From Monocercomonoides exilis (lineage: Eukaryota > Preaxostyla > Oxymonadida > Polymastigidae): 64,000 bases of DNA. Position 1 is the first letter of the stretch. Each line of letters starts with the position of its first letter. Of the stretch, positions 35,231 to 45,765 are shown piece by piece. The notes beneath the pieces were generated by a model, which was given only the letters and a program-made list of their open reading frames with translations, did not search any database and was not told the origin of the DNA. Position numbers and translations under genes: made by a program. Location: NCBI GenBank assembly GCA_001643675.2, contig LSRY02000045.1, positions 306,001 to 370,000 on the forward strand, written 5' to 3'.

Positions 35231-36100
35231 AAAGAGAATCAGGGGAAGCAGGAAGAAGCGACGGAGCTGCTGATTGTGGATGCGCCTGGGCTCGGCTGAG
35301 GTTTGTGAAAGTGAAGAAATAGACAGTGATTTCCTCGGAGTGTCGTCTGCCACAGATGATGTACTCTGCACTCGCTTTGCGTGCCTGCTGTGTTACATTG
35401 GGATACGAGAGAAATAAGAATGTTACAGTAGGAAAAGAATATGAGTGTTTGAGTATTTCTTTAATGAAAAGTCGAATTGAAATAACTGGAGATGTGGAGC
35501 AGTTGTAAAAATCAGTTGATCGTTTGACAATAATTGAGGGAAAAGGCAAATTCGATGAAGAAGTTGGGCAAGAAAGTTGTTATTTTTGAGCTGAGTGAAA
35601 CATGACGAAGAAGATGATGATGATGAAGAAAGTGAAGAAGAAAGCGATGGAGATAAAGATGGAGATGGAAAAGAAGAAGAAGAAGAAGAAGAAGAGGGAG
35701 AAGAGGGAGAAGAGGGAGAAGAGGGAGAAGAAGGTGAAGAATATGAATAAGAAAAAGAAAAAGAAAAAGAAAAAGAAAAAGAAAAAGAAAAAGAAGAAAG
35801 AGAAGAAGAAGAAGAAGAAAAAGAAGAAGAAGAAGAAGAAGAAGGAAAAGGAAAAGGAAAAGAAAAAGAAAATTTTTAATTAGAAGAAGAAGGATTAATA
35901 GTTTTCTGAACCAATTGGAGGAAGAAGGAAAGAGGAAGATGTAAGCAAAGATTGGCTTTGGGGTTTAATTTGCGATTGAGTTTGTAGTAAAGTGTTGGAT
36001 TTTCCTTCTTTTGATAATGATGCAATATTCATTGAAGAATATGAAGAAGAAGAAGAAGAAGAATTCTATCAGAAAATCGGTATGTTTGTGGTTTTCCTAT
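35231..36100 (+). other. Exon-like frame and GAA-type simple repeats
   Basis: 35326-35508 is a protein-like frame (SSECRLPQMMYSALALRACC...ITGDVEQL) that may be a further exon of the preceding remnant; a GTTTGTG...AAATAG stretch just upstream could be an intron. 35602-35878 is an uninterrupted purine tract (GAA/GAGAAG/AAAAAG units) coding only Lys/Glu. No function assigned. Confidence 0.35.
35602..35878. repeat. Purine-rich microsatellite tract
   Basis: About 275 bp of A and G only in large part, with tandem GAGAAGAGG and AAAGAA units. All frames give Lys/Glu/Arg low complexity. Confidence 0.8.
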
Positions 36101-38060
36101 AAGGTGTGGATTGACGATCTGTGCACTGATCCAAAAAAATCCTGCGGTTGAAAGCGCTGCAAATTGCATATGGGCAGACGATGAAAGTGCTGGAAGAGAT
36201 GAACATGCAGCTTTTGAGAAGCCGGCTGGATGTACGGGTAAAATGGCGGAGATCTGGCTAAGGCTCAACGACGAAGAGATATTTGGATCTGGAGTATTTG
36301 GAGATCTTGGTTCCACATGGGATTAGGAATGGTGTAAATATAAAGAAGGCAAAGGTGAGAGACTTGACTGATAAGTTTTGTACGCTTGTAGAAGGGTTCG
36401 AGGAAAAGCAGAGAAGTGTGAGTTTGGTTGCGGCATCTGAATAGGTCGAAAGGAGCTGATAAGTCATGCAAATACATATATCCTGTTTCATCTTCGGAAG
36501 CTGTGTTGTGAAGTGGCAGCATCTGTTGGAAAGAAACGCAAATGATTTGGTCATAACTTTAACGACATCGGAAGAGATATTTGAGGTGACACAAAGGTGT
36601 AAACAAAAAAGCAGAAGAAGACAATGAAAAGAAGATTCTGGTCAACAGAACAGCGATGAAGCTTGCGCATGTGTTTGGTCGAGTGTTTGCGGAGCGTTTG
36701 ATACCGAGACGCAGCTGACCGGGTTGGAAGAGGTGAGACAGGCAGAGGTGCAGACAGCGAAGGAGCAGGAATCGTTCAACGCATTAGACAAGAAGCTAGG
36801 CGCAGAAGAGGAGTTCATTCAGAGAAGGCAGTCTAATGATATGTGCCCTTCGATCAATGAAGTTGCGATACTTCGTGGGCCATTGCAGATTGTCCACGCT
36901 TTTTCAGCGGCTGCTCAGATGGGTGTTCCGATGTTGTTGAAGATGGTGGTAGAGAAAGTGTATTATGCCTTTATCTCTTCTTTTTCTGCTGCTTTATCTT
37001 CTGCATGTGCTAATATTTCTTTCTGTGGTAATGAGGAAGAGATAACGCATGTTGCGAAGTTTCAGGAGGTGAAACATTCGAAGAAGTTGATAGAGAAATA
37101 ATATCATCACATAGCGTTTTTTTTAACTGATTTAAATGAGCGGAGCCATTTCTATCTAGATAATGCGAAGAATCTGCTTGCGGGAGCAGAAGAAGGGATA
37201 GCACATGATATTCGTGGGTGATTGAGGGTTCTTCCTTTTGTGCCAGCAAATACGATAAAATGCGCAGATTATTTTACGACTGGGGAGTTTTCAGAAGGAT
37301 TAAAGATGTTAGTATGTGACCGGCTTCTATGGAGAAGGAATTTGAGATTATCGGACGATGAGGAAGTTCTGCAATTTGTAGCAAAAACACAGCAACTATG
37401 CTGTATGTGAAGGATATGGAGATTGTCGATGTAAAGAAAGAAGAAGAAGAAGGAAAAGAAAAAGAAGAGAAGAAAGAGTTGGAGTTATATGGGAAAGACA
37501 AACTCGCTGAGATGAAACAGATGATTGTGCAAGAGTTTGCGTTTGATGTTAATGAAGTGTGAAAAGTGAATGAGAAAGGGAAGAAGGTGAGGAAGAATGC
37601 GGAGGAAGATAAGATGCATGCAGTTCTGGAGCATATGTAATACGTGGTGTTGTTGAGTACGATATCAGCGCAGAGGTTGGTGGATGTGAGGATGCAAGTT
37701 TCTTGTAGGTTTGGCCCCGCTTCAAACTGGTTGTGCAAGGAAAACATAGAGCATTGTTCTGGAAGAGTGTGGAACGCAGATGCTGCAATATGTATTTTAT
37801 TTCTCGAGGAGTGGGGAGTTTGTGCATTATCCTGCGCAGGTGGTGATGCCGGGGCTGTTGTGCGCAGCAGCCGAGAGGAAGGGAACAAGGTGATGGTGGA
37901 AGCAGAATGGAGGATGCTGCAGGCAGAGCGGAGAGATTGGTGTGATGTGTCGATGGAGGCGGGAAAGAAATGTCGCTGGAGTTTCTGGAGAAGGAGAACC
38001 TGCACCGAGCAGATGTGGACATGCCGATGATATTGTGGCGGTTGGAGGAGAAGAGTGTGT
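36101..38060 (+). pseudogene. Decayed coding blocks of unknown function
   Basis: Several plus-strand blocks with protein-like composition occur in shifting frames: KALQIAYGQTMKVLEEMNMQ (about 36150), YLEILVPHGIRNG..VRDLTDKFCTLVEG (36290-36420), SINEVAILRGPLQIVHAF..EVKHSKKLIEK (36724-37101), VLPFVPANTIKCADYFTTG (37222-37410) and ELELYGKDKLAEMKQMIVQE (about 37480). Stops separate them. It may be a multi-exon gene with missed introns, one continuing the remnant at 34.5 kb, or a pseudogene. No domain recognised. Confidence 0.35.
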
Positions 38061-38143
38061 TTGAGAGCGTGATTGGGTGATGTTGCCAGTGTGTTAAGTG
38101 GACGGTGACGAAGGAAGAGGTGTGTGTGCAAGAGAATCGCCCG

Positions 38144-38765
38144 CTAATCAGTGTTCAGATGATCGTGTTTGGCAGAGAAGAAGAAAAAGAAGAGGAGGAA
38201 GAGAGAAGATGTCGAACAAGAATACGATGAAACGAAAATAGAGTGTGAAGAGAGAGAAGATTGAAAAGAGAAGATAAGTTTTGAAAAGATTGTTTTAACA
38301 CTTGTTGTGATCATCACTGAATTGGATGTTGAACTTGCATCGGAGACTACCCAGCGGCTGACTTCATCGCTTCCTCTGATTTCATGTTTCTGTCCAGCAA
38401 AGGCCAATTCATCGCTCATCTAGATCATTCCATTCACAAAAACTTTCTTTTCTCCTATCAACTGTGTGAATGAATGTTTCGTTGTCAAACAAGGGAATTG
38501 GACAATTTCACAATGGGAATGGTCAGATGCCTCGACATTGCTCACATGAACTTCTTCTGGGGTGTGATGGAGATAGATGCACAGTGGGATGGCCAAACTG
38601 TTGTTTCCATTGTCATATCCTCTCACTTTGTCAATAGAATCTAAAGAGGCTGTGGCACGTGCAATTTTTCTTGAAGTTGCAATTTCTTCCAGATTAGGCG
38701 AAAAAACAAAGATATATCTTCTCCACTTGGCTGTATTTATTCCGAATGAAAAGGATATCAAGTAA
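38144..38765 (-). pseudogene. Fragment of the beta-helix surface protein family
   Basis: The minus strand reads VFSPNLEEIATSRKIARATA, IPLCIYLHHTPEEVHVSN, HCEIVQFPCLTTKHSFTQL, then after an in-frame stop MSDELAFAGQKHEIRG. Order and wording match a module junction of the giant gene (for example VFVNGSRLVSGTI..FPLNVFFDT..HVGNKV..CGFGYFPCKTI). The Gly of the CG motif is replaced by Glu. Only part of one module remains, with no membrane or kinase part, so it is a relic of another family member. Confidence 0.7.
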
Positions 38766-39680
38766 CTGGGATTTTCAGTGACAATTAAAGGTGAATTCCT
38801 CCACCATAACTGTGGAATGTCAAGGAAAATCGGTTATTGCAAAATCCTTTTGCAAATACGCTTTATGCGCCACTCCCACACACAGCATCATCGAGCCTCT
38901 TTTAGCTGTGAAATGCTTCCGTATTAAAATAACGATAAATTTTTTGCATTGTAATTTGCATAAATAATTGATGTTATAAATGTTAACTATCTTCCGCAAA
39001 CATATCAAGCAATAAAAGATAGTTCAATAATCTATCGAAAAATGAAACGTTCATACCAAAGTTGAACGATAACCGTATGACTTATGTATTTTTCATGTAA
39101 ATCTAACTTATGCATTCTATCTTCACTTTCATGTTAAGTTTATGTATGCAATACACAATGAAAAATACTATTCAAATAAAATTATGAATTAACATTGGAA
39201 ATCAAGTTTGACAGGAAAAAAAATCGAAATACACTATGAATAATTCTTTGTTTAGCAATTGAAAAATAGTTCAATCAAGAAAAACGCATTTTCATTGAAA
39301 ATCAAATACTTTAACTTTGATCAAAAAAATTGATACATAATTTTTTGAAAAAAAATATATCTTCTCATAAAGAAGTTTGTTATGAGCCAACAAACATCAC
39401 TGTGAAAGTTTAATATTTTCATTTGTATAATGGTAACGGAGTGTTTTTTTTTTAACTTTCATGGGTCTTTTTTTTTGATCTGTAGAGACTTTTCAAAAAG
39501 AATGACCCATATTGAAAATTATAAATCATTCCAAACCAGTTCAGATACAATGCATGATCTTCATTGAAAATAATCAGTTAATTGCTTATAACAAAAGAAG
39601 AGAAATTAACGATTCCAAAGAAAAAGAATGTCTTCGATCACCACAAATTCTTTATTGCGTTGAAAAAAGGCGCTCGGAAG
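38766..39680. other. AT-rich spacer
   Basis: No supported gene. The minus strand just above 38765 continues faintly protein-like (NSPLIVTENPSYL), probably more of the beta-helix relic. Confidence 0.5.
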
Positions 39681-40386
39681 ATGCCTCACTTCAGGGCGAT
39701 GCGATCAATGCATATGACAAATTGGCATAAATGTTGGGAAAAACTCCTTGCTTTGCCATTTCGTAGTAATAAACCACCCATTTGTTTTGAAAAACAGTTC
39801 GATCATAACAAATAAAATTTGAAGAAAACAAAGAAATTATCTGCTTTCTTTTTTCTGAGTTCATGTTGGAAAGAACAGAATTTGCGTAATCGCAGAATCC
39901 GCTTTTGATTCGAGGCAACCAATCACTTGAAATTGCTTCGAGAATTGTTGATAAAACTTTTGTCCTTTCATCTGAATTTTCAAAATCATTTGTTGGAAGT
40001 TGTCTGCTTGATCCAAGTTAAAACAGTTCGTCAACGCTATTTTCATTGTGAGAATGATTGAAAACACTTGAATTTTCTTCGTTTGATGCATCGCAATCGG
40101 AAGATTGTTGGCTTTCAAGAGATCCACAAGAGTTTCTTGTGTTATGAACATACTGTTCTTTTTGAATGGTTGTTAATTCTGGATCTTCATTAAACTCATC
40201 ATCTCCATTTTCAATATTGTAATGAGTGGGCTCTAATGTTTCAAAAATTAGCTGTTCCTGTAAATCATCATTTATCTCATCGCTTGAATCCTTTGCAGAT
40301 AAATTATTTGTTAAATAATTGATCAATTTAAAAAGAATATCGTTGTTCTCTAAAGTTCTTGAAGATGAAAAAAAATGACTGTGCAT
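39681..40386 (-). pseudogene. hAT-like transposase C-terminal remnant
   Basis: Minus-strand blocks: an acidic linker (DDEFNEDPELTTIQKEQY, from 40386), QFSKQFQVIGCLESKAD, then CDYANSVLSNMNSEKRKQII and KWVVYYYEMAKQGVFPNIYA followed by LSYALIASPEVRHLPSAFFN. The last two resemble the hAT dimerisation end (YW...FPxLAxLA..LxxPxSSxxVERxFS), with the usual SSAEVERVFS degraded. Frames are broken. It may be the missing C-terminus of the hAT core at 45.8-47.2 kb, separated by a 5-kb block, or another copy. Confidence 0.4.
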
Positions 40387-42435
40387 TATCCAGCACCTGT
40401 GTTTGTGCAGATGAAATAGATGCAGATTCTTTTTCCTTTTTTTCTATTTTCGTTTCAAGTTGTTGAAGCGAATAATGAAATGCATTCACAAAAAAAGGAG
40501 ACCCAAAATTTATCTGTTGCGATGGAAAAATAAATGGGCGATTATTTTTGATATCATAAAAAATTCCGACGTTTGATCAAAAATATTTTTCATTAAGGGT
40601 TGGGTTGATTGGAAAAATGAAAGTGATGATCATTCAAATATATTGCTCGAATTATTATTATTATTAATTATTTGTTAATTTCAATTTGTTTCCAATTGTT
40701 TTTATTACTTATTTTCAAAAAAACATTAAAAAATTATTCGCAAAATATCGAAATTTTAATTAACTGAGCAAAACAAAAGTTTACTGGTTCAAAAAGCATG
40801 ATAACAATAATCACAACACATAATTTATCGATATCTTAAGCAAAAAAAGCTGTTAAATTATGATATAACAAAGAAATAAAAAAAATTGATTTTAAAAATC
40901 GAAGCAAATTTGTTGAAATCAATCGATTTTCTAGTTTTACCAACTGATTCTTCAATTATCCTTTCTAACAGTTATTTCTCCAAAAAAGTGCAGATTTCTT
41001 TCTCTTCCAAAAAATGTGAAGTTTATTCATTAAGCTTAATTCTATCTTTCTCAATTCAGAGCATCCTGGTTTTCTTCAAAAATTAACATCTTCAATTTCC
41101 TTCCCAATCCCTTCATCCTGGGCACTTTCCATATGAATTCGCTCTCCCAACTCAATGGTCACCCTGTACAACGAGATATCCCGCTTTCATTCATTTTCAT
41201 TCATTTCCGCCTGTTGCCCTGAAAGAAACACAAAAACAATTAATAAGCAAATATTCATATAAAGAAAAATAAATAAAGACCAAACATCTGCTCTCATGTA
41301 TTTTGTCAAACAGCTTCATCTCCACAGCCTTCATCATTCTAAATATAATCTCTTCATTTCAGCTCCAGAATGGTCAAATTGCAGCACGGAACGCGTCTCC
41401 ACAAAGAATATCGTATATCTCTCTGGAGAGTCTTCTCAGCCCGTACACATTGTGATGCCTGTCCAAAGGGGTTTTTCTGTTTTTGGCATGATCATCTCCT
41501 TTAATAATATCCTCAACCACCAAAAGATGTATTTGAGGTTTATCTCGCCAACACTAGATGCTGGAGATATATTGTGCAGAGAAGAGATGAAAGAGAATTA
41601 TTTGTTGCTAAGGGAAGGAGCTGAGTATTTTTGAGAATGTTAATATTTCAAGAGGGGTTTTCGAATGGAAGAAATTCTGAGACAGAGGGATGGGGAAGAG
41701 CAAACAGTGATTTGGAGAAGAAAATGCAGTAAATATATAGAGAAGTGGCTGGGGATGATGAAGAAGGTGATTATTGTTGATGGGAGAAATGGATTTTGAA
41801 AAGAAGGGAAAAGAGGGAAAAAGCCGATGAGAAGAGGGAAAATGAGAAGTGTTCAAGTGGAAGAGGGGTGTTTTTTTAATGAGAGGAGAAGATATTTTGG
41901 AAGAGAATGAAAAAGATGAAGAAAAGGAGGGAATTGATATTTTCAGAGAATTTTGTGAGCTGAATCGAAGAGGGAAATGGAAAGGAAATTGAGAGTTTTA
42001 TTATTATCAATTTCTGAGGGAAAAAACAAGGAAATTGCGAAAAGATAGTGAGTTGATTTGAAGAAATCAGCATTTATTGATTAATAACAGAATATCAGCC
42101 AAAATATCTGCAATTTTGGTTTGATTTTGTTGCGAAGTTAACTTGATAAATGAGGAATTTCCTTCATTCAACAACATCACGTGGAGTCTTCCCACTTCTT
42201 CCTCGAAAATTTTTTTTGAATTTTTGTGGATTTGTCAATCATTGTAAATATTCATTTTCACCATCTTCTTCGTCTCTGACTTCTTCCTCTTCTTCCTTCT
42301 CCTCTCAACTTCTTCTGCTTCATCTTTGAAATATTTCAGCTTTCTTCGTATTGAATCATTCCGTCTTCTTTGAAATGAATATGAGCTATTCAATCAGCAG
42401 ATAGACTGCATCCACCAAAAATTATTACATTCAGT
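40387..42435. other. AT-rich spacer with weak open frames
   Basis: 40387-41280 is AT-rich with nothing supported. A plus-strand frame 41296-41634 (VYLSGESSQPVHIVMPVQRG) is moderately protein-like, but no family is recognised. 41640-42060 is purine-rich low complexity. 42060-42435 holds nothing I can support. Confidence 0.4.
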
Positions 42436-43593
42436 TTGCTTTCTCATAACAGCAACATCATCTCCATCAATGCCTCCTGTTGTATTTCACTTTGTCAAAT
42501 TATTTGCTTTCTTCTTCTGCAGATGCGCATCCCACTCTGCTTTATCGTTTTGTATGATATCCGTGAGCAGGCTGTTCAGAATGAGCTGAAAGGAGTGGAT
42601 GGGAAATGCACAGGAGCTGACAGTCACATTACGTTCATCTGCTCGCTTTATGATACCACCAAGAAGCGAAGAGAGAGAAGTTCAAGTTCAAATGGAAGAG
42701 GCAAAGAAGGCGGATTTCAGAAGCAAGTTAAGCATAGATAAGAGGAAAGGGAAACAGCAGGGAGAGTCAAAGGCGAAGACGAAGAAGAAGGAGAAAGATG
42801 AGTTTTGCGCATCTCATATTGAAACTTTCGACACAAAACTTGCTCATGCAGCAACAGAAAGGAGGAGGAGGGACATGGGAAGAGAAGAAGGAGGTGATGA
42901 AAATGATGATGAACAGCAGCAAACATTTTTGCTCGTTCGGCAGCACACTCTTAACTGCCCAGCTGTTCACTCAATTTATCACAGCCTCTTTGCATTTGCT
43001 TCTCCTCCTTTTTCTCCCTTACAACACACACAATTGTCTTCCCCTTCTGTTCTTGTTGGAACTCTGCCGAAGCCACTCACGCAATCGTCTTTCGCCACAG
43101 ACTCCTATTTACTTCACAAAAGTCACTCGACATATCACACACAAGCTCAACCTATTTTTCGAACATGTATTCTTCGTCTTTATCTTCTTCTATCACTTCC
43201 TTCTCGCTGCTTATCCCTTGTGTTATTCTCTGGAAGAGCAGATTGGGCAAAACAGGTGTGTTTGCAAGCGGCAGCGTGTCAGCGACGAGGGATGCGTTTG
43301 AGTGGCAGAGTAAGGCGCTGAGCTGGGCAGCAAATGTGACAAGCCAGAGGATTGTGGTGGGTGGGGAGAAGGAAGGGAAGGGAGAGAAAAAGGATGAGAA
43401 GAGGAGTGTAAATGAGTTTGAGAGTGATAAAGATGAAAAGGGATCGTTGTGTCTGACAGATAAATGCATGGATAATGAGAAAAATGAAGAGGAAGAAGAA
43501 GAAGAAGAGGAAGATAAAGAAAATGCAATTCGCATAGACAATAGAAAGGCTCAGAAAGAAAGAGGAGCAAAAGAGAAGCTGAAAACAAAATAA
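42436..43593 (+). CDS. Unidentified protein-like frames (possible multi-exon gene)
   Basis: Plus-strand frames overlap: RIPLCFIVLYDIREQAVQNE..GADSHITFICSLYDT (42436-42741), a Lys/Glu-rich helical stretch EVQVQMEEAKKADFRSKLSI (within 42599-43321), and GKTGVFASGSVSATRDAFEW followed by a strongly acidic end (43165-43593). Moving between frames suggests introns or slips. No domain recognised, and no start is clearly better than another. Could equally be a decayed gene. Confidence 0.3.
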
Positions 43594-43732
43594 AGAAGAA
43601 TAGTATTGTGAAGATTCTAACCACTCTTTGCTCAGATTTTCTGACTGAAATCAGATATCGAAGAAGGGCTCAGCAATCAATCGTCGAAAAGTGATTCGCT
43701 TTTTCAGCTTTTTCATTTTCGAATACATTATC

Positions 43733-44450
43733 TTAATTAACTTTACCATCTTCTTCTCCCTCTTTGCCTCCTCTTTCTCGTTCCTCTGCCTTTTCGCCCT
43801 CCTCCAGCACCTCCAGCTCAATCGCTGCTGACAATAGAACCACATCAATTATCCTCTGCCCATCCACCTCCAATGCTTTCTTCCCAACCTCTCCTCCTTC
43901 TTTACACAGTGCATTTATCCACTTCTTCACTTCTTCATCAAGTTTCACCACTACACACATTGACCGTTGCAATCGCGACACCAGCCGTGCTATCGCTGAC
44001 AGAAGCAGCGACAAGTCGAACAAATCGTAGATCGACGGGAGCGCATTCACATCTGCTGCCGCAAAGATCCGCTTGCTCATCAACTTCGTGCCTGCTGGTG
44101 CAGCAAGCTGCGGAAGTTGCGGCACCAGCGGAACTGAAAGCATCGCAGAAAGATTCTCATTGAGCACATACAACATATCCCTCGAAGCGTCTGCAACGTT
44201 CTTTGAAACTATTTATTTTGATGTAAATGCACGCTTGCTGCTTCAGGCACCACAATCAGCAGCCGCCTCTCGACGTAGTCCATGGCTGATGCTGAAGCGT
44301 ATGAAGTCTCCACCTTCGAGGAATCCGAAGGATCAATTGCAGGTACTGTTGATGAAGATGAAGATTGCATATCATCTCCCACCACCTTCGTCTCTTCGCT
44401 TCTTCTCCTTCTGAATGGCGAAGCAGACCATCACACTGCTCAAGTTGAAG
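43733..44450 (-). pseudogene. Unidentified gene remnant, copy 2 (paralog of 34510-35230)
   Basis: Minus-strand frames read AIDPSDSSKVETSYASASAM and MDYVERRLLIVVPEAA (44.4-44.2 kb), then from 44176 MLYVLNENLSAMLSV, SKRIFAAADVNALPSIYDLF, VVVKLDEEVKKWINALCKEG and VVLLSAAIELEVLEEGEKAE. All blocks align in order with the plus-strand copy at 34.5-35.2 kb. This copy is the less broken one, with one 147-residue frame. An in-frame stop plus a frame change near 44.2 kb may be an intron. Family unknown. Confidence 0.5.
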
Positions 44451-44726
44451 AAATATTAGAAGAAATGGAAGAGGGACATCTACCGAAATTCGAGAATAAC
44501 TTGGATTTTTCTTTGTTCAAAACGATTCTTCCGAAAGAGGCGAGCGAAGATGTTTCTAAAACTCGTAAATCGGTACATTTAGCGATAAAATTGAGGAAGA
44601 CGATGTTTCTGTCGATCAAAAATTAACGGATTTGCATCTTTTCCGATCTTCATCAGCATCTTCATTAACTAATCTGTTTGTCATTTGCAGTTATATGAAT
44701 AACCTCCAATATTTATATCATATCTA

Positions 44727-45050
44727 TTGGTTAAATATGCTTTTTTCTCTTCTTCTTCTTCGTCGTCTTCTTTTTTTTCTTCTTTTTCCTTCGTTCACAT
44801 TTTCAATCAAGCAGAACCGGCTGATCTTCATGTCAAAGAAAACATATCGCCTGCGGAAGTTTGCTGGTTTCTGTGCACCAAGATGACGCTGCTCATGGTA
44901 CTGTTGGAACTGTTTAAGGAGCTGAGAAAGAAGAGGTTTGCGAGTAAGGTGAGGTGGAATACGCTGAGGTTGTTGAAAGTGAGACCGGTGATGAAGGTGT
45001 GGTTGAGGAAGACGGAGCTGGCTGAAAGGAGAAGAAGAAAAAGAAAATGA
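44727..45050 (+). CDS. Small unidentified open frame
   Basis: A 107-codon frame. After a Ser-rich beginning it reads AEPADLHVKENISPAEVCWF, LLELFKELRKKRFASKVRWN and ends in basic KTELAERRRRKRK. Composition of the second half is that of a real protein. No domain recognised; it may be an exon of a larger gene. Confidence 0.25.
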   Translation: MVKYAFFSSSSSSSSFFSSFSFVHIFNQAEPADLHVKENISPAEVCWFLCTKMTLLMVLLELFKELRKKRFASKVRWNTLRLLKVRPVMKVWLRKTELAERRRRKRK

Positions 45051-45765
45051 ACAAAGCGAATTCGAAGAAAAAGATTAACACGTTTTTTTTCAGTCTAATA
45101 AGCGATAAGAAGTGTAACGAATGATAAATAAGGAAAACAAAATGAATGAAAGTGCACAACATGGGCAACATTTTCAAATGGGGGATTTCGATGAAGTGGA
45201 GCAGAAACAGAAGAAAGATGAACAGCGGATGGAGAAGATGGCTAGAAAATCATTTCATAAAAAGAATTTGAAGAGAAAAGTGAGATAGACTCTCTTGTGA
45301 TCAACCATTATTGTTTCTACTCCATTCCTTTCGTTGTTATAATAAGTCGTTGAACTGCTCAGCTGATGCAGGAAATTGGTGATGAAGTTTTACCTCAATG
45401 AAAGCAAAACTCAATGCATGTTATTTGAAGCAATGTTATTTAGTACATAAATATCCATCAACATTGTTCAACAAATATAAATTTTCTTTATAAGTTTTGT
45501 TTTCACAATTATGATATGACTATTTATCTTTTTGAAGTTTCATTTATTTGTTTTTTATTTGTTTTTATTAAACATAATCAATAATTTCTTTTTCACTAAA
45601 AACATAAAAAAGGTTTGTTTTTTGTTCTAATAAATTTTACAAATATATATGACAGAAATAAAAGCTAAATACTGTTATAAATCAAATTAACTCTTTGATC
45701 AATAAAAACCACTATTAATTTAATTTTTTTAGATTTTTGATCTTTTTTTATGATATCAAAAAAAA
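45051..45765. other. AT-rich spacer
   Basis: No supported gene. Long A/T runs throughout. Confidence 0.6.

Noticed and set aside
34628-35371. 247-codon minus-strand open frame
   Set aside because: It is Ser/Pro/His-rich shadow coding. The plus-strand blocks are the ones conserved with the paralog at 43.7-44.45 kb.
44282-44626. 114-codon plus-strand frame starting MADAEAYEV, with a similar-looking minus-strand frame at 34635-34282
   Set aside because: The opposite strand carries the frame that aligns between copies (AIDPSDSS...MDYVERRLL). The similarity of these frames is a by-product.
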